Below, piece after piece: positions 23,408 through 32,071 of a stretch of 64,000 nucleotides of DNA. The translations under genes were made by a program, and so were the position numbers. Position 1 is the first letter of the stretch. Each line of letters opens with the position of its first letter. This stretch comes from a virus: positions 1-64,000 of IMG/VR virus record IMGVR_UViG_3300035703_000022. One strand, 5' to 3'. A model generated the notes under the pieces. The model was not told where the DNA came from, ran no database searches, and was given only the letters and a program-made list of their open reading frames with translations.

Positions 23408-25192
23408 TTATCCGTCCACTATGTTATAAACCATTTTAGAATATAATGTAAGGAAATTATCATGATTTGATGATGTTAAAAATGGAACTGTTACTCCACC
23501 TTTACTCATCACTGGAGGAGGAGCTATTGTGTCTCCCACTTTTGTGGATTGCGTTTGTGGTGAAGAAACGTTTAAAGGTGCAATGTTGACTTGTGGAGCT
23601 TGTTGAATAGGTGGTTGCGATACTGTTTGTGCAATTTGTTGTTGGGTTGCAACTTGTGTTTGTGATGCTGCAACTGTTGATGGTTTTATTTGGGTAGTTG
23701 CAGCTGTAACTCCTGTTGGTTGACTGCCAAGTTTACCTATTGGTCCACTAAAGTTATAAAAATAATTTCCACCAGGCCTGAATTGAAGATCTCCAGACTG
23801 TTGTTGTCTACCACCATAAAAATTCAAAGCACCTTTTACATTTTGTCTAGACATTTCCAAATATTTTGGATCATTAAGTATTTTTGCGGCAACACCAGCG
23901 GATCCTCCTCCAAATAGATTTTGAAGTTTATTTAAACCATCAGGTTCATTAGCAATTTGTTGTAATGCTTGAAATTTTTCTTGTGGAGTTTTTCCTGGTA
24001 GTTTTGCAGCAATGGGTCCATATTTTGCAGCTGCAGCAGGATCTGCACTTTTTCCAAAAATTGCAGCAGATATTGGTGAAAACTGGTCATAGCCAGACAA
24101 AACCCCTGACAATCCTTTACCATATTTACCAGAAGCTGAACGATTTAACATCACTTGCATTGCATCAGCAGCATTTTCTGGAGAAGACGCTTCCATACTT
24201 GCAACAAATGCTGCTAATTTTTCATCTCCTGGTGCAGAACTAGTCGCAGGAGTTGTTGGAGTCGCACCACTTTTGGTTCCTGCAGGTTTTGATTTTTCTG
24301 GTTGTTTTGAACTAGGAGATGTTCCACCACCTGTCGGTTGAGTCTTTTTGACATTTGATAATGAATCTATTGCTTTTGAAAATCTATCTAAAATGGAATT
24401 AAAACGATCCAATAAAACACCTGGTATTGTTCCTTCGGCCATTGGTGCAGCTTGAACATCCCCACCAATGTCCAACATTCCACTCACTACTTTAGATCCT
24501 AGTCCACCAGCTAATGCAGCTCCACCTAACATTAAACCGGCTTTACCACCTCTAGCTACTTTGGAAAGTAGACTCATTGGACCTTTTCTGAGACCAGCTC
24601 CAGGAATATCAATATCTAAATTTAAACCTCCACCACCTGCGTTAGCTGTAGGTAAGTTGGAAAGTTGTTTTACGATCTTTACAATTGTTTGGCGAATAAT
24701 TTTTGCTATATTGAATGTTTCAGTGAATACATTTTGTAAGGCTTTTAAATTATCTCCAAGAGTTTTTATATTTTTTCTATTACCTAAAAATTGAATATAA
24801 CCAATTGCTTCTTTGTATAAATTTAAGAAATTTTGTAAAATTGAGTTGGGTCTTGCAGCATCAATTCTATTCAATCTTTCTCCATAATCTTTTTCTAGTT
24901 TACCAATTCTAGTATCAACTATTTGAGTTACATTTTGATTTATTGATTGTACTCTATTCTCTACATTATTTAAAATATTTGATGATAAAGTTTGAATAAT
25001 TGAGTTTAAATCTGGTGGTTTAGGAGTAACAACTCCTGCGCCCCTCTGGAATCCGACAATTTTGTTGGCAGCACTTGCAACAACTCCAGATCCAAGAGGC
25101 GATCCTCCAGTTATAAAATTTTGAGCAGCTGAAACCGTTGCTCTTCGTTCTTTTACGATACTAGATGGATTGAGTAGTGAACTAACTGCCAC
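23408..25192 (-). CDS. Tape-measure-like protein with SleB-like hydrolase domain
   Basis: 594 residues, close to T4 gp29 (590). The N-terminal about 200 residues are helical with heptads (ILNNVENRVQSINQNVTQIV, LKALQNVFTETFNIAKIIRQ), then a Gly/Ala hydrophobic stretch. Residues about 310-450 look like a cell-wall hydrolase of the SleB/Hydrolase_2 type: MEASSPENAADAMQVMLNRS, YGKGLSGVLSGYDQFSP, and NFYGG near the end; the Glu in MEAS is the expected acid. The tail is Gln/Pro-rich. A tail protein that cuts peptidoglycan during injection would replace the missing gp5 lysozyme. It overlaps the next gene by 11 nt. Confidence 0.65.
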   Translation of the reverse strand: MAVSSLLNPSSIVKERRATVSAAQNFITGGSPLGSGVVASAANKIVGFQRGAGVVTPKPPDLNSIIQTLSSNILNNVENRVQSINQNVTQIVDTRIGKLEKDYGERLNRIDAARPNSILQNFLNLYKEAIGYIQFLGNRKNIKTLGDNLKALQNVFTETFNIAKIIRQTIVKIVKQLSNLPTANAGGGGLNLDIDIPGAGLRKGPMSLLSKVARGGKAGLMLGGAALAGGLGSKVVSGMLDIGGDVQAAPMAEGTIPGVLLDRFNSILDRFSKAIDSLSNVKKTQPTGGGTSPSSKQPEKSKPAGTKSGATPTTPATSSAPGDEKLAAFVASMEASSPENAADAMQVMLNRSASGKYGKGLSGVLSGYDQFSPISAAIFGKSADPAAAAKYGPIAAKLPGKTPQEKFQALQQIANEPDGLNKLQNLFGGGSAGVAAKILNDPKYLEMSRQNVKGALNFYGGRQQQSGDLQFRPGGNYFYNFSGPIGKLGSQPTGVTAATTQIKPSTVAASQTQVATQQQIAQTVSQPPIQQAPQVNIAPLNVSSPQTQSTKVGDTIAPPPVMSKGGVTVPFLTSSNHDNFLTLYSKMVYNIVDG

Positions 25193-25367
25193 GGTTTGCT
25201 GCCTGCTGCGCCTTTAAAGTTTCTTCTTCAATATGTTGTTTCAACAGAGTGAGGTAAATATCTCTCTCCCAAGGCATCATATTTTCAATCTCCGTCAAAG
25301 AGTATTTATGGAACTGCATGAGAGCAAAATTGATACGGAAATATGACTCAAGATCAATATGAGCCAT
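25182..25367 (-). CDS. 51: Baseplate hub assembly protein gp51-like
   Basis: 61 residues: YFRINFALMQFHKYSLTEIE, then MMPWERDIYLTLLKQHIEEE. The pattern of PWERDIYLxLL and the position between gp26 and a long tail gene match the small gp51-like chaperones of T4-type and other tailed phages (also T4 gp26/51 region). It is thought to act in hub assembly and is not in the virion. Confidence 0.7.
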   Translation of the reverse strand: MAHIDLESYFRINFALMQFHKYSLTEIENMMPWERDIYLTLLKQHIEEETLKAQQAANRGS

Positions 25368-25369
25368 GA

Positions 25370-26098
25370 TTAACCGAAAAAACTTGTTAGACCCTCCAGA
25401 GTTACAGTATTCTCTACTTTGGTGTTTGGATTCATGACAGTAAAAGTATGAGATAATCTAGGCATCGTCTCAAAAAACTTTTCAATTTTCTTAAATTGAT
25501 CTGCGTTCATACTTTCAATAAATTCAACCAACTCTTTCTTTGTGACATCCACGGCGGCCCAAGCTTCTTCTTCTGTGAAGATAGATTCAATACAAGAAGA
25601 GATAATATCAAAAGATCTTTCAATAGTTGATATGGACTCTTGGGTTGTAAAATCAAAATTATTTTTGATAAATTGATCCAATGAAGGATATTTCATTTTA
25701 ATAACAATTTGATCATCAATTCGTATCTCTGTAGTATGTTCTCCATCTTTTTGGACTTCAATTTCATCCACAAAGACTTTAACTGGAACCTCTGTTGTGC
25801 CGTCATCTGAACATGTAACAATTAAATCTATGGATTCTCCTACCGATTTTCCACGAACATTCAGAAAGATGTATTCTATATCAAAAGATGGTAATTCTTC
25901 TACTTTTATACCTTTTGTTAAAATACAATCTTTTAGTACTGATTTAATAGCTAAAGTAATTTGTTTAATGTCTTGACTTTCTAAAGCTAAAATTAAAACT
26001 TTTTCTTCTTTAACTAAAAAAGGTCTATATTTTATAGGTTTTCCAGTAGAAGGTAGTTTGAGTTCATACGTTGGCGTAGCAATTTTAGGTAATGGCAT
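25370..26098 (-). CDS. 26: Baseplate hub subunit gp26-like
   Basis: 242 residues, near T4 gp26 (208). It starts with LPKIATPTYELKLPSTGK, then YRPFLVKEEKVLILALES, the pattern of T4-type baseplate hub/chaperone subunits (T4_baseplate family). The end has YPSLDQFIKNNF and MPRLSHTFTVMNPNT. It sits 2 nt from gp51 and is preceded by a TCTAAATA late box. Confidence 0.78.
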   Translation of the reverse strand: MPLPKIATPTYELKLPSTGKPIKYRPFLVKEEKVLILALESQDIKQITLAIKSVLKDCILTKGIKVEELPSFDIEYIFLNVRGKSVGESIDLIVTCSDDGTTEVPVKVFVDEIEVQKDGEHTTEIRIDDQIVIKMKYPSLDQFIKNNFDFTTQESISTIERSFDIISSCIESIFTEEEAWAAVDVTKKELVEFIESMNADQFKKIEKFFETMPRLSHTFTVMNPNTKVENTVTLEGLTSFFG

Positions 26099-26121
26099 AT
26101 AATGATGTAATCAGGTAAATT

Positions 26122-26129
26122 TATTTAGA
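26122..26129 (-). promoter_or_regulatory. Late-type promoter box TCTAAATA
   Basis: On the minus strand TCTAAATA, 24-31 nt before the gp26-like ATG and overlapping the end of gp54. Six to seven of eight bases match the late box. Confidence 0.5.
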
Positions 26130-27096
26130 ATGGTTGGAAAGATGGGGAAACATCAATTGCAGAGTTAACTCCAAACGTTGGATTATTGTAATCAATATTT
26201 GTATTGTTACCCCAAGTAATAGAAGGAACTGAAAGACTTATATTTTCTCCATTTTCGGTTATAAATGGATTATTATAATCATTTTGTCCAGTTCCAAAAT
26301 GATTTAAAATTACATATCTATCATAGTTAAAAGTTACTGTTGTTTTGGTAATAGTGCTTCCCTCATAAGTTACTGGCAATGCCGTTAAATTTGTTGGGAA
26401 TGAATTGATAAATTTATATGTCAACATTGAAGGAGTTTTATTAACATCTCCACTACTTGGATCTACAACAATATCTCTTTCAAACTTAGTTATAGCTAAA
26501 TCTCTTTTATATGTGTTTGGATATCTAAATCTAAAAAATTGTTCATCTCCAAATTGACCAACTCCACCTCTAGGATTTCCAGTAACTAGTCTTCCTCGTG
26601 TGTTATAAAGTGGATTTATGAAATTTATCCATTCCTCAAATAAACGAATAATACCATATTCAGCGTCAACATAAAAAGTCATGGTGACTTCTGGGAAATC
26701 TCTACGATTTGGAAATCTTTCTATAATTCCTTGTCTACTTCCGGTTTCTTCAATCATACTGAAAGATACCCCTGGAAGAGCAGTCTCATTGCACATAAAT
26801 TCATAACGAAGTGAATTCAAATATGATTGCCCACCATTAAACAAGTTTGACCCCAAAACACCACAAGTAACTAACCAAGCATTAATATCGGAATCGGAAT
26901 TTGTGGTTGGATAAGTATCTCCCAAAAATAAAGTAACTTTAAATTGACTTGTGACTGATAGTTCGCCAAATAATTCACTAACTCCTGGTAAAGCTGCACG
27001 GCCATCGTTAGTATTCCTAGGAAGAGTCATCCTTAAATAGATTGGATCTATTCTATACGGATTTGAAGGAAAATCGGGTCTGAATGGCTCAGCCAT
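26125..27096 (-). CDS. 54: Tail-tube initiator gp54-like
   Basis: 323 residues, T4 gp54 being 320. It contains CNETALPGVSFSMIEETGSR, FPEVTMTFYVDAEYGIIRLF and EEWINFINPLYN, the tube-fold core shared by gp19, gp48 and gp54, with the order P-x-R...PxVxxxFxxDxE...FExWxxxxxP. It should start polymerisation of the gp19 tube on the baseplate. It is divergent from gp4 with a 28-nt gap. gp48 is the alternative, but the plus-strand gene at 28093 fits gp48 better. Confidence 0.72.
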   Translation of the reverse strand: MAEPFRPDFPSNPYRIDPIYLRMTLPRNTNDGRAALPGVSELFGELSVTSQFKVTLFLGDTYPTTNSDSDINAWLVTCGVLGSNLFNGGQSYLNSLRYEFMCNETALPGVSFSMIEETGSRQGIIERFPNRRDFPEVTMTFYVDAEYGIIRLFEEWINFINPLYNTRGRLVTGNPRGGVGQFGDEQFFRFRYPNTYKRDLAITKFERDIVVDPSSGDVNKTPSMLTYKFINSFPTNLTALPVTYEGSTITKTTVTFNYDRYVILNHFGTGQNDYNNPFITENGENISLSVPSITWGNNTNIDYNNPTFGVNSAIDVSPSFQPF

Positions 27097-27097
27097 C

Positions 27098-27105
27098 TAT
27101 AAATA
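27098..27105 (+). promoter_or_regulatory. Perfect late promoter TATAAATA
   Basis: TATAAATA on the plus strand in the 28-nt gap between the divergent gp54 and gp4. It is identical to the T4 late box and would start a transcript about 15 nt before gp4, which has AAGGA upstream of its ATG. Confidence 0.75.
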
Positions 27106-27124
27106 TTACTTAAGGATCTATAAT

Positions 27125-27568
27125 ATGTATATGAGTTATAAGGGAAAATACCGTCCAGAAAATCCAAAAAAATATAAAGGAGACCCCACAAATATCATCT
27201 ATCGTTCTTTGTGGGAAAGAAAATTTTGTAGGTATTGTGACTTAAACGAAAATGTGAGTCAATGGCAGTCAGAAGAATTTTGGATTCCCTATAAGTCTCC
27301 ACTAGATGGAAAAATTCACAGATATTTTCCAGATTTTTTTGTCAAGTATAAAGATAAAAATGGAAATACACGAACTGTAGTTATAGAAATAAAACCAAAA
27401 AAAGAAGTAGAAATGCCAGAACAAAACCCCAAAAGAAGAACAAAGGCTTGGGCATATAAAGTTGAGACTTGGGTAAAAAATCAAGCAAAATGGAAAGCAG
27501 CAAGAGAATATTGTGCAGATAGAAATTATGAATTTAAAATTATGACTGAAGAGGATTTAGGAATATGA
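27125..27568 (+). CDS. 4: Head completion protein gp4
   Basis: 147 residues. It matches T4 gp4 (gp50/65) and its nuclease-like fold: NIIYRSLWERKFCRYCDLNE, WIPYKSPLDGKIHRYFPDFF, VVIEIKPKKEV, WKAAREYCADRNYEFKIMTE. The PDFF ... IEIKPK pair are the D and ExK of a PD-(D/E)XK fold. It seals the filled head before tail joining. A second ATG two codons later (MSYKGKY) is an equally good start. First gene of the plus-strand block. Confidence 0.9.
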   Translation: MYMSYKGKYRPENPKKYKGDPTNIIYRSLWERKFCRYCDLNENVSQWQSEEFWIPYKSPLDGKIHRYFPDFFVKYKDKNGNTRTVVIEIKPKKEVEMPEQNPKRRTKAWAYKVETWVKNQAKWKAAREYCADRNYEFKIMTEEDLGI

Positions 27569-28092
27569 GTTTTGATGGCACCTTTGAACCAGGAAAAGGA
27601 TTTGGATACGATCTTATAAAAAAGTACAAAGGGAAAAATATTAAGACTGACACATATACTGGAGAATTGCGTCAATATCTTGGTGAACTTGAACAATTTA
27701 ATATAAACGAAACTGATACTGGAGGTATAGAAGTAGGTAGATTGTACTTCTTTATCTATGGAATATCTAGTCCTAATCTTCAATTTTATGATGCTCAACC
27801 ATTAACATATATCACTAAAATAGATTATTCCAATGGATATTTTATTGGTGTGAATTTACATTATTTGAATAGAAAATATCGTGAAGGAATTGCAAAAGGT
27901 TTAATAAATAATGGCAGCACTGTAGGTGTACCTCGAAATACGATTCATCGTTACTTTTTTTCTGGAGTTAGTGGAGGATTTTTAAGAGTTCCAGAAAAAG
28001 ATTGGCCCTCCGTTGCATTATTACCTACTGAAAAATTTGTTGATAATAGAGGACAACCCTTCCCAAATCACAAAGCTTGGAGCAAATCATAA
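27565..28092 (+). CDS. Conserved virion-operon protein
   Basis: 175 residues starting MSFDGTFEPGKGFGYD. The core is RLYFFIYGISSPNLQFYDAQ, then YFIGVNLHYLNRKYREG: an FFxY...NLxFYDxxPL...GxNLHYL pattern that recurs in T4-like and other marine phages without an agreed function. In T4 the neighbours of gene 4 are gene 2 (DNA end protector) and gene 53; since gp53 is found downstream, a gp2-like role is possible but not shown. ATGA overlap with gp4. Confidence 0.65.
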   Translation: MSFDGTFEPGKGFGYDLIKKYKGKNIKTDTYTGELRQYLGELEQFNINETDTGGIEVGRLYFFIYGISSPNLQFYDAQPLTYITKIDYSNGYFIGVNLHYLNRKYREGIAKGLINNGSTVGVPRNTIHRYFFSGVSGGFLRVPEKDWPSVALLPTEKFVDNRGQPFPNHKAWSKS

Positions 28093-29712
28093 GTGTCCTA
28101 TAGAAACGTCAAATCACCATTAGTTACTAAAAATGGAGTTCCTTATGATCTTCAATATAATTTGACAACTGGTGATGTTCAAATTATACAACAAAATGCT
28201 CCCACAAATACAAAACCCATCTATCAAGATGGTAAATGGAATGCATCTGCAACTGAATTGGGATTTTCTGAAATAGAAAAAAATCAACTGCATGTACAAA
28301 CAATCATAGCAGTTCAAACTGCATATAAGAATATAGGTGGAGTTAATTCTGGGTCAATATTAGCTCAATGGGCTTCTGAAAATTTTACAACAGGAATTCC
28401 CGAACAATCATCAATTCAACCACAAAATGCAGTTTCAGGAAGAGTTGGAGCTATAGGGGGCGGTGGACTTCTTACTGGAGCGGGAACTCAAGTTGCAGCA
28501 GCTCCAGGAACAGGATCTGGAACTGGAACTGGGGGTGGAGGAACGCCTATAAGTGGAGCTCCTACAACAACTACTAGTGGTGGTGGCACCAACCGTGGAG
28601 TTGGTGGTGGTGGCGGAGTTGGAGATCTATTTGGATTTTTAGAAGATCCCAAATCGGCATACAAAAATTTTGCCGTCAATGGCGATAAATTTGGAATGAA
28701 AAATGAGAAAGAATTATTCAGTAAAGAAATGAAATATCCTGTTGATTTAATGACAAGTCAACAGGATCATTTTGCAATTTCTCAATTTAGATATAGACCA
28801 TCTAAAAGCGAGGCTATTTTCGGAGGTACTCAGGAAGCCGTAACTACACTAACCAACGGAATTCAAGCTGTATCAAATTTGAGTCAAATTATCGGAACAG
28901 TTTTCCTTCCTATGCCCAATAGTGTTGCTGATAGTAATAATGTTAATTGGGGTGAAGATTCTATGGGAAATATTGCGGCTGCAATATCTGCAAATACCAT
29001 GGGAAATCTTAAAGGCACCGCTGCATCTGCAGCAGCTGGAGCTGGACTTGGATTATTGACTGGTGCTGGAATGCAGCAAGGTGCTGGATATGGCGTATTA
29101 GTGAAAAACTTATATGATTTGGCGCAAAAAGGTGCAGTAAGTCAAGAATTATCTATGTTAATAGGATCTGAAGGAGTATCAAAATTACTAAAACTTCAGG
29201 GAATGGGTGTTGAATCAGAATCAATCCTTGCAAGAGGTGCTGGAGTTGTTCCAAATTCAAATCTTGAACTTCTTTTTAATTCACCCGTTCTTAGGCAATT
29301 CACATTTAACTATAGATTATCCCCAAGAAGTGTAGAAGAAGCTGAGAGAATTAGAAGAATTATTAGATTTTTTAAACAAGGAATGGCAGTTAAAAAAATG
29401 AGTGGTAAGTCTGGGGAAGCATCTTTCTTTTTGGGGACTCCAAATGTTTTTAAATTAGAATACAGGACAGGAGGATCTCGTCCAATTGATGGTGTGAATA
29501 AATTTAAAAGTTGTGCATTAGTCAGTTTTAGTTGTAATTATACTCCTGATGGATTATGGGCTGCATATGAAAAGGGTCAACCAATTTCAACAGTTATGCA
29601 AATGAGTTTTAGCGAACTTGAACCAATATATGATACCGATTACCAAGAAGGAAATATTTTTGGTGGAAGGAATGATCTATCTTCAGTAAGTGCAAACTCC
29701 GTAGGATACTAA
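28093..29712 (+). CDS. 48: Baseplate tail-tube cap gp48-like
   Basis: 539 residues, start codon GTG directly after the preceding TAA. N-terminal 200 residues are Gly/Thr-rich linker (GTGSGTGTGGGGTPISG). The C-terminal third has the gp48 core: LELLFNSPVLRQFTFNYRLS, PRSVEEAERIRRIIRFFKQG, FKLEYRTGG, ALVSFSCNYTPDGLWAAYEKG and SELEPIYDTDY. It caps the tube at the top of the baseplate with gp54. It is longer than T4 gp48 (364) because of the linker. Confidence 0.82.
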   Translation: MSYRNVKSPLVTKNGVPYDLQYNLTTGDVQIIQQNAPTNTKPIYQDGKWNASATELGFSEIEKNQLHVQTIIAVQTAYKNIGGVNSGSILAQWASENFTTGIPEQSSIQPQNAVSGRVGAIGGGGLLTGAGTQVAAAPGTGSGTGTGGGGTPISGAPTTTTSGGGTNRGVGGGGGVGDLFGFLEDPKSAYKNFAVNGDKFGMKNEKELFSKEMKYPVDLMTSQQDHFAISQFRYRPSKSEAIFGGTQEAVTTLTNGIQAVSNLSQIIGTVFLPMPNSVADSNNVNWGEDSMGNIAAAISANTMGNLKGTAASAAAGAGLGLLTGAGMQQGAGYGVLVKNLYDLAQKGAVSQELSMLIGSEGVSKLLKLQGMGVESESILARGAGVVPNSNLELLFNSPVLRQFTFNYRLSPRSVEEAERIRRIIRFFKQGMAVKKMSGKSGEASFFLGTPNVFKLEYRTGGSRPIDGVNKFKSCALVSFSCNYTPDGLWAAYEKGQPISTVMQMSFSELEPIYDTDYQEGNIFGGRNDLSSVSANSVGY

Positions 29713-29713
29713 A

Positions 29714-32038
29714 ATGACATACTTTAGAGAATTACCAAATCTTCAAGTTCTCAACAGAACAAAAAATATAACCTCGAATGATGAAAAACTTATTATTAAA
29801 AATATCTTCAAAAGGGCAAAACTCAGAGAAGATATTATCTCCATAGCTTCTGCTTTTGAATATTATACGATTACTGAGAATGAAAGACCTGAACAAGTTG
29901 CAGAAAAAATTTATGGAGATCCAAATCTAGATTGGGTGGTATTAACGACTAACAATATTATAAATGTTCAAGAACAATGGCCATTGAATGGCAATAGTTT
30001 CAATAAGTACATGTTGGAAAAATATGGGTCAGAAAGTGCTTTTACTGAAATTCACCATTACGAATCTATTTCTACAAGAGATTCTTTTGGTAGAGAAGTT
30101 TTTCCTAAGGGATTAATTCTCGATGAGGCTTTTTATAATAGCCCAGAATATGAAGATTTAGATGAGATTCCCCCAGGAATAACGTTTCCTCCAATCTACC
30201 TTGATGGGACCCAAGCAGTATTAACACCAACAGTAGGAATTGGTTATAGTGTAACCTCTATTCAAATTACAAATCCTGGATTGGGATATCAAAATCCTCC
30301 GACCATTACAATTTCAAATCCTCCAATTACTAGTAATGCTTCAGCTGATTGTTTAATAACAGATTTCAGAGTATCTTCTATTGTAAATTTAGTAGGAGGT
30401 CAGGGTTACAATAACAGTCCAACAGTAACATTTTCAAATCCAACTCCATCAGTACAAGCTACTGCTGAATGTGATATAGGTGATGGAGTTGATTTTGATA
30501 AGGTTTCATCAATTAAAAATCTTGTTGGTGGTGCTGGATATGGAGTTACATCCCCATCGGTAACATTTTCAAGTTCCGACAGACTTTTAGCTGGACAATA
30601 TGTAAATCAATCGACATCAACAATAGGCACTGATATTGAAGGATTTTATATTGATTCAACGGGTACATATCTATATACATCCAATTTTACTGGGGACAAT
30701 CAAATTAAACAACACACTTTGACTACAAGTTGGGATGTTTCTACAATAGAACTAACTTATGAATTGGATGTAAGTGAGGATTTTTCCTACACGACTAGTG
30801 TTGAATTCAAACCAGATGGAACTATAATGTATGTAAGTGGTGGAAGTGGGCCATTTTATAAAATTGTTGCATATAATCTCTCAACTCCATGGAATATTTC
30901 TACTGCGATAAAATGGAATGAGGAATTTATAAGTTCTCCTAGCAGATTTAGATTCAAATTAGATGGATCTAAATTATTTGTTTTAGATTCAAATAATAAT
31001 ACTATTCAAGAAATACCTCTTGCAACTTCATGGAACATTACTTCAGTACAACCTGAAAGTGATAATCTAAATCTTACATCTGTTATTGGAGACGATGGTA
31101 TTCTTGGATTTACTTTCAATTCTAATGGAAATAAACTATTTGTTACAAGTCAAAACAATTCCAACATTTATGAATTTGATTTGGAACCATGGCAAATAAA
31201 CTCTGCGGTTTACAAATATACTTTTTATGTTGGAAATAGAATTTCATCTCCATCCGACATTGTTATAGACACCGATGTTGATAAATTTTTAATTGCCGAA
31301 GGTGAAGGAGATAAAATTTTCGAATATAACATATCATCTAGAGCAAAAGGAATTGCACAAGTAACAAATGGATCTATTAGTAGTATTGACATCATAAATC
31401 CAGGACTTGGTTACACAATAGCTCCAACAATTACAATTGGAGCTCCATATCCAGAAGTTACTGCTACTGGTACAGCTAATTTGACAAATGGAATTGTCAC
31501 TAGTATTACTGTAAATGATTCTGGGTTTGGGTATATTAATCCACCATCAATATCTATTGAAAATGCTCCGATATCAAGAAAACTGGTAATATCTTTTAGT
31601 ATGTCAAATACAGGTATCGGAACAGTTAGGATTGTCGATGGAGGGTCAAATTATACCTCAACTCCAACAATTACTATAAGTCCACCTCAAGATATTGTAA
31701 ATGTTGAAGTCGGTGAATTGTATAGTCAAAATCAAACTACGTGGAAATGGAACGGAACGAATTGGCAAGAAAAGATAACTGAAGAATTTCAGTATTTTGA
31801 TCCAACAACAAATTCTATAATTAGAATACCTGGATCTGAACTTTGTATTCCAATAACAAATTATGAGTATGAATCAAATATAAATGATAACAAAAGACAA
31901 ATATTAATTTTAAAACCAGAATATCTATCGGTGTTTATTAGTGATTTTAAAAATATCATGACATATGATCCAGATGATCCAAATTATATTAATGATAAAC
32001 TAAAAACTACATATAATGAAAAAATAATGAAGATATAA
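29714..32038 (+). CDS. 53: Baseplate wedge gp53 with large beta insertion
   Basis: 774 residues, T4 gp53 being 196. The N-terminus matches gp53: YYTITENERPEQVAEKIYGD, PNLDWVVLTTNNI. The C-terminus matches its end: NDNKRQILILKPEYLSVFIS and DFKNIM. Between them about 500 residues are inserted: three GxGYxxPPTITI repeats (about 185-280), a propeller-like stretch (about 290-540) with four motifs SW(D/N)xST, PWNIST, SWNITS and PWQINS, three more GYxxPP repeats (about 545-650), and a short Trp-rich domain (TTWKWNGTNWQ). gp53 joins wedges into the ring; the insertion probably extends outward on the baseplate. Confidence 0.85.
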   Translation: MTYFRELPNLQVLNRTKNITSNDEKLIIKNIFKRAKLREDIISIASAFEYYTITENERPEQVAEKIYGDPNLDWVVLTTNNIINVQEQWPLNGNSFNKYMLEKYGSESAFTEIHHYESISTRDSFGREVFPKGLILDEAFYNSPEYEDLDEIPPGITFPPIYLDGTQAVLTPTVGIGYSVTSIQITNPGLGYQNPPTITISNPPITSNASADCLITDFRVSSIVNLVGGQGYNNSPTVTFSNPTPSVQATAECDIGDGVDFDKVSSIKNLVGGAGYGVTSPSVTFSSSDRLLAGQYVNQSTSTIGTDIEGFYIDSTGTYLYTSNFTGDNQIKQHTLTTSWDVSTIELTYELDVSEDFSYTTSVEFKPDGTIMYVSGGSGPFYKIVAYNLSTPWNISTAIKWNEEFISSPSRFRFKLDGSKLFVLDSNNNTIQEIPLATSWNITSVQPESDNLNLTSVIGDDGILGFTFNSNGNKLFVTSQNNSNIYEFDLEPWQINSAVYKYTFYVGNRISSPSDIVIDTDVDKFLIAEGEGDKIFEYNISSRAKGIAQVTNGSISSIDIINPGLGYTIAPTITIGAPYPEVTATGTANLTNGIVTSITVNDSGFGYINPPSISIENAPISRKLVISFSMSNTGIGTVRIVDGGSNYTSTPTITISPPQDIVNVEVGELYSQNQTTWKWNGTNWQEKITEEFQYFDPTTNSIIRIPGSELCIPITNYEYESNINDNKRQILILKPEYLSVFISDFKNIMTYDPDDPNYINDKLKTTYNEKIMKI

Positions 32039-32043
32039 AAAAA

Positions 32044-32061
32044 GGAGGGTTTTATCCCTCC
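32044..32061. terminator. Bidirectional terminator between gp53 and gp32
   Basis: GGAGGG-TTTTAT-CCCTCC with AAAAAAA on the left and TTTT on the right, so it works in both directions between two convergent operons. Confidence 0.85.
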
Positions 32062-32071
32062 TTTTAGTTTA

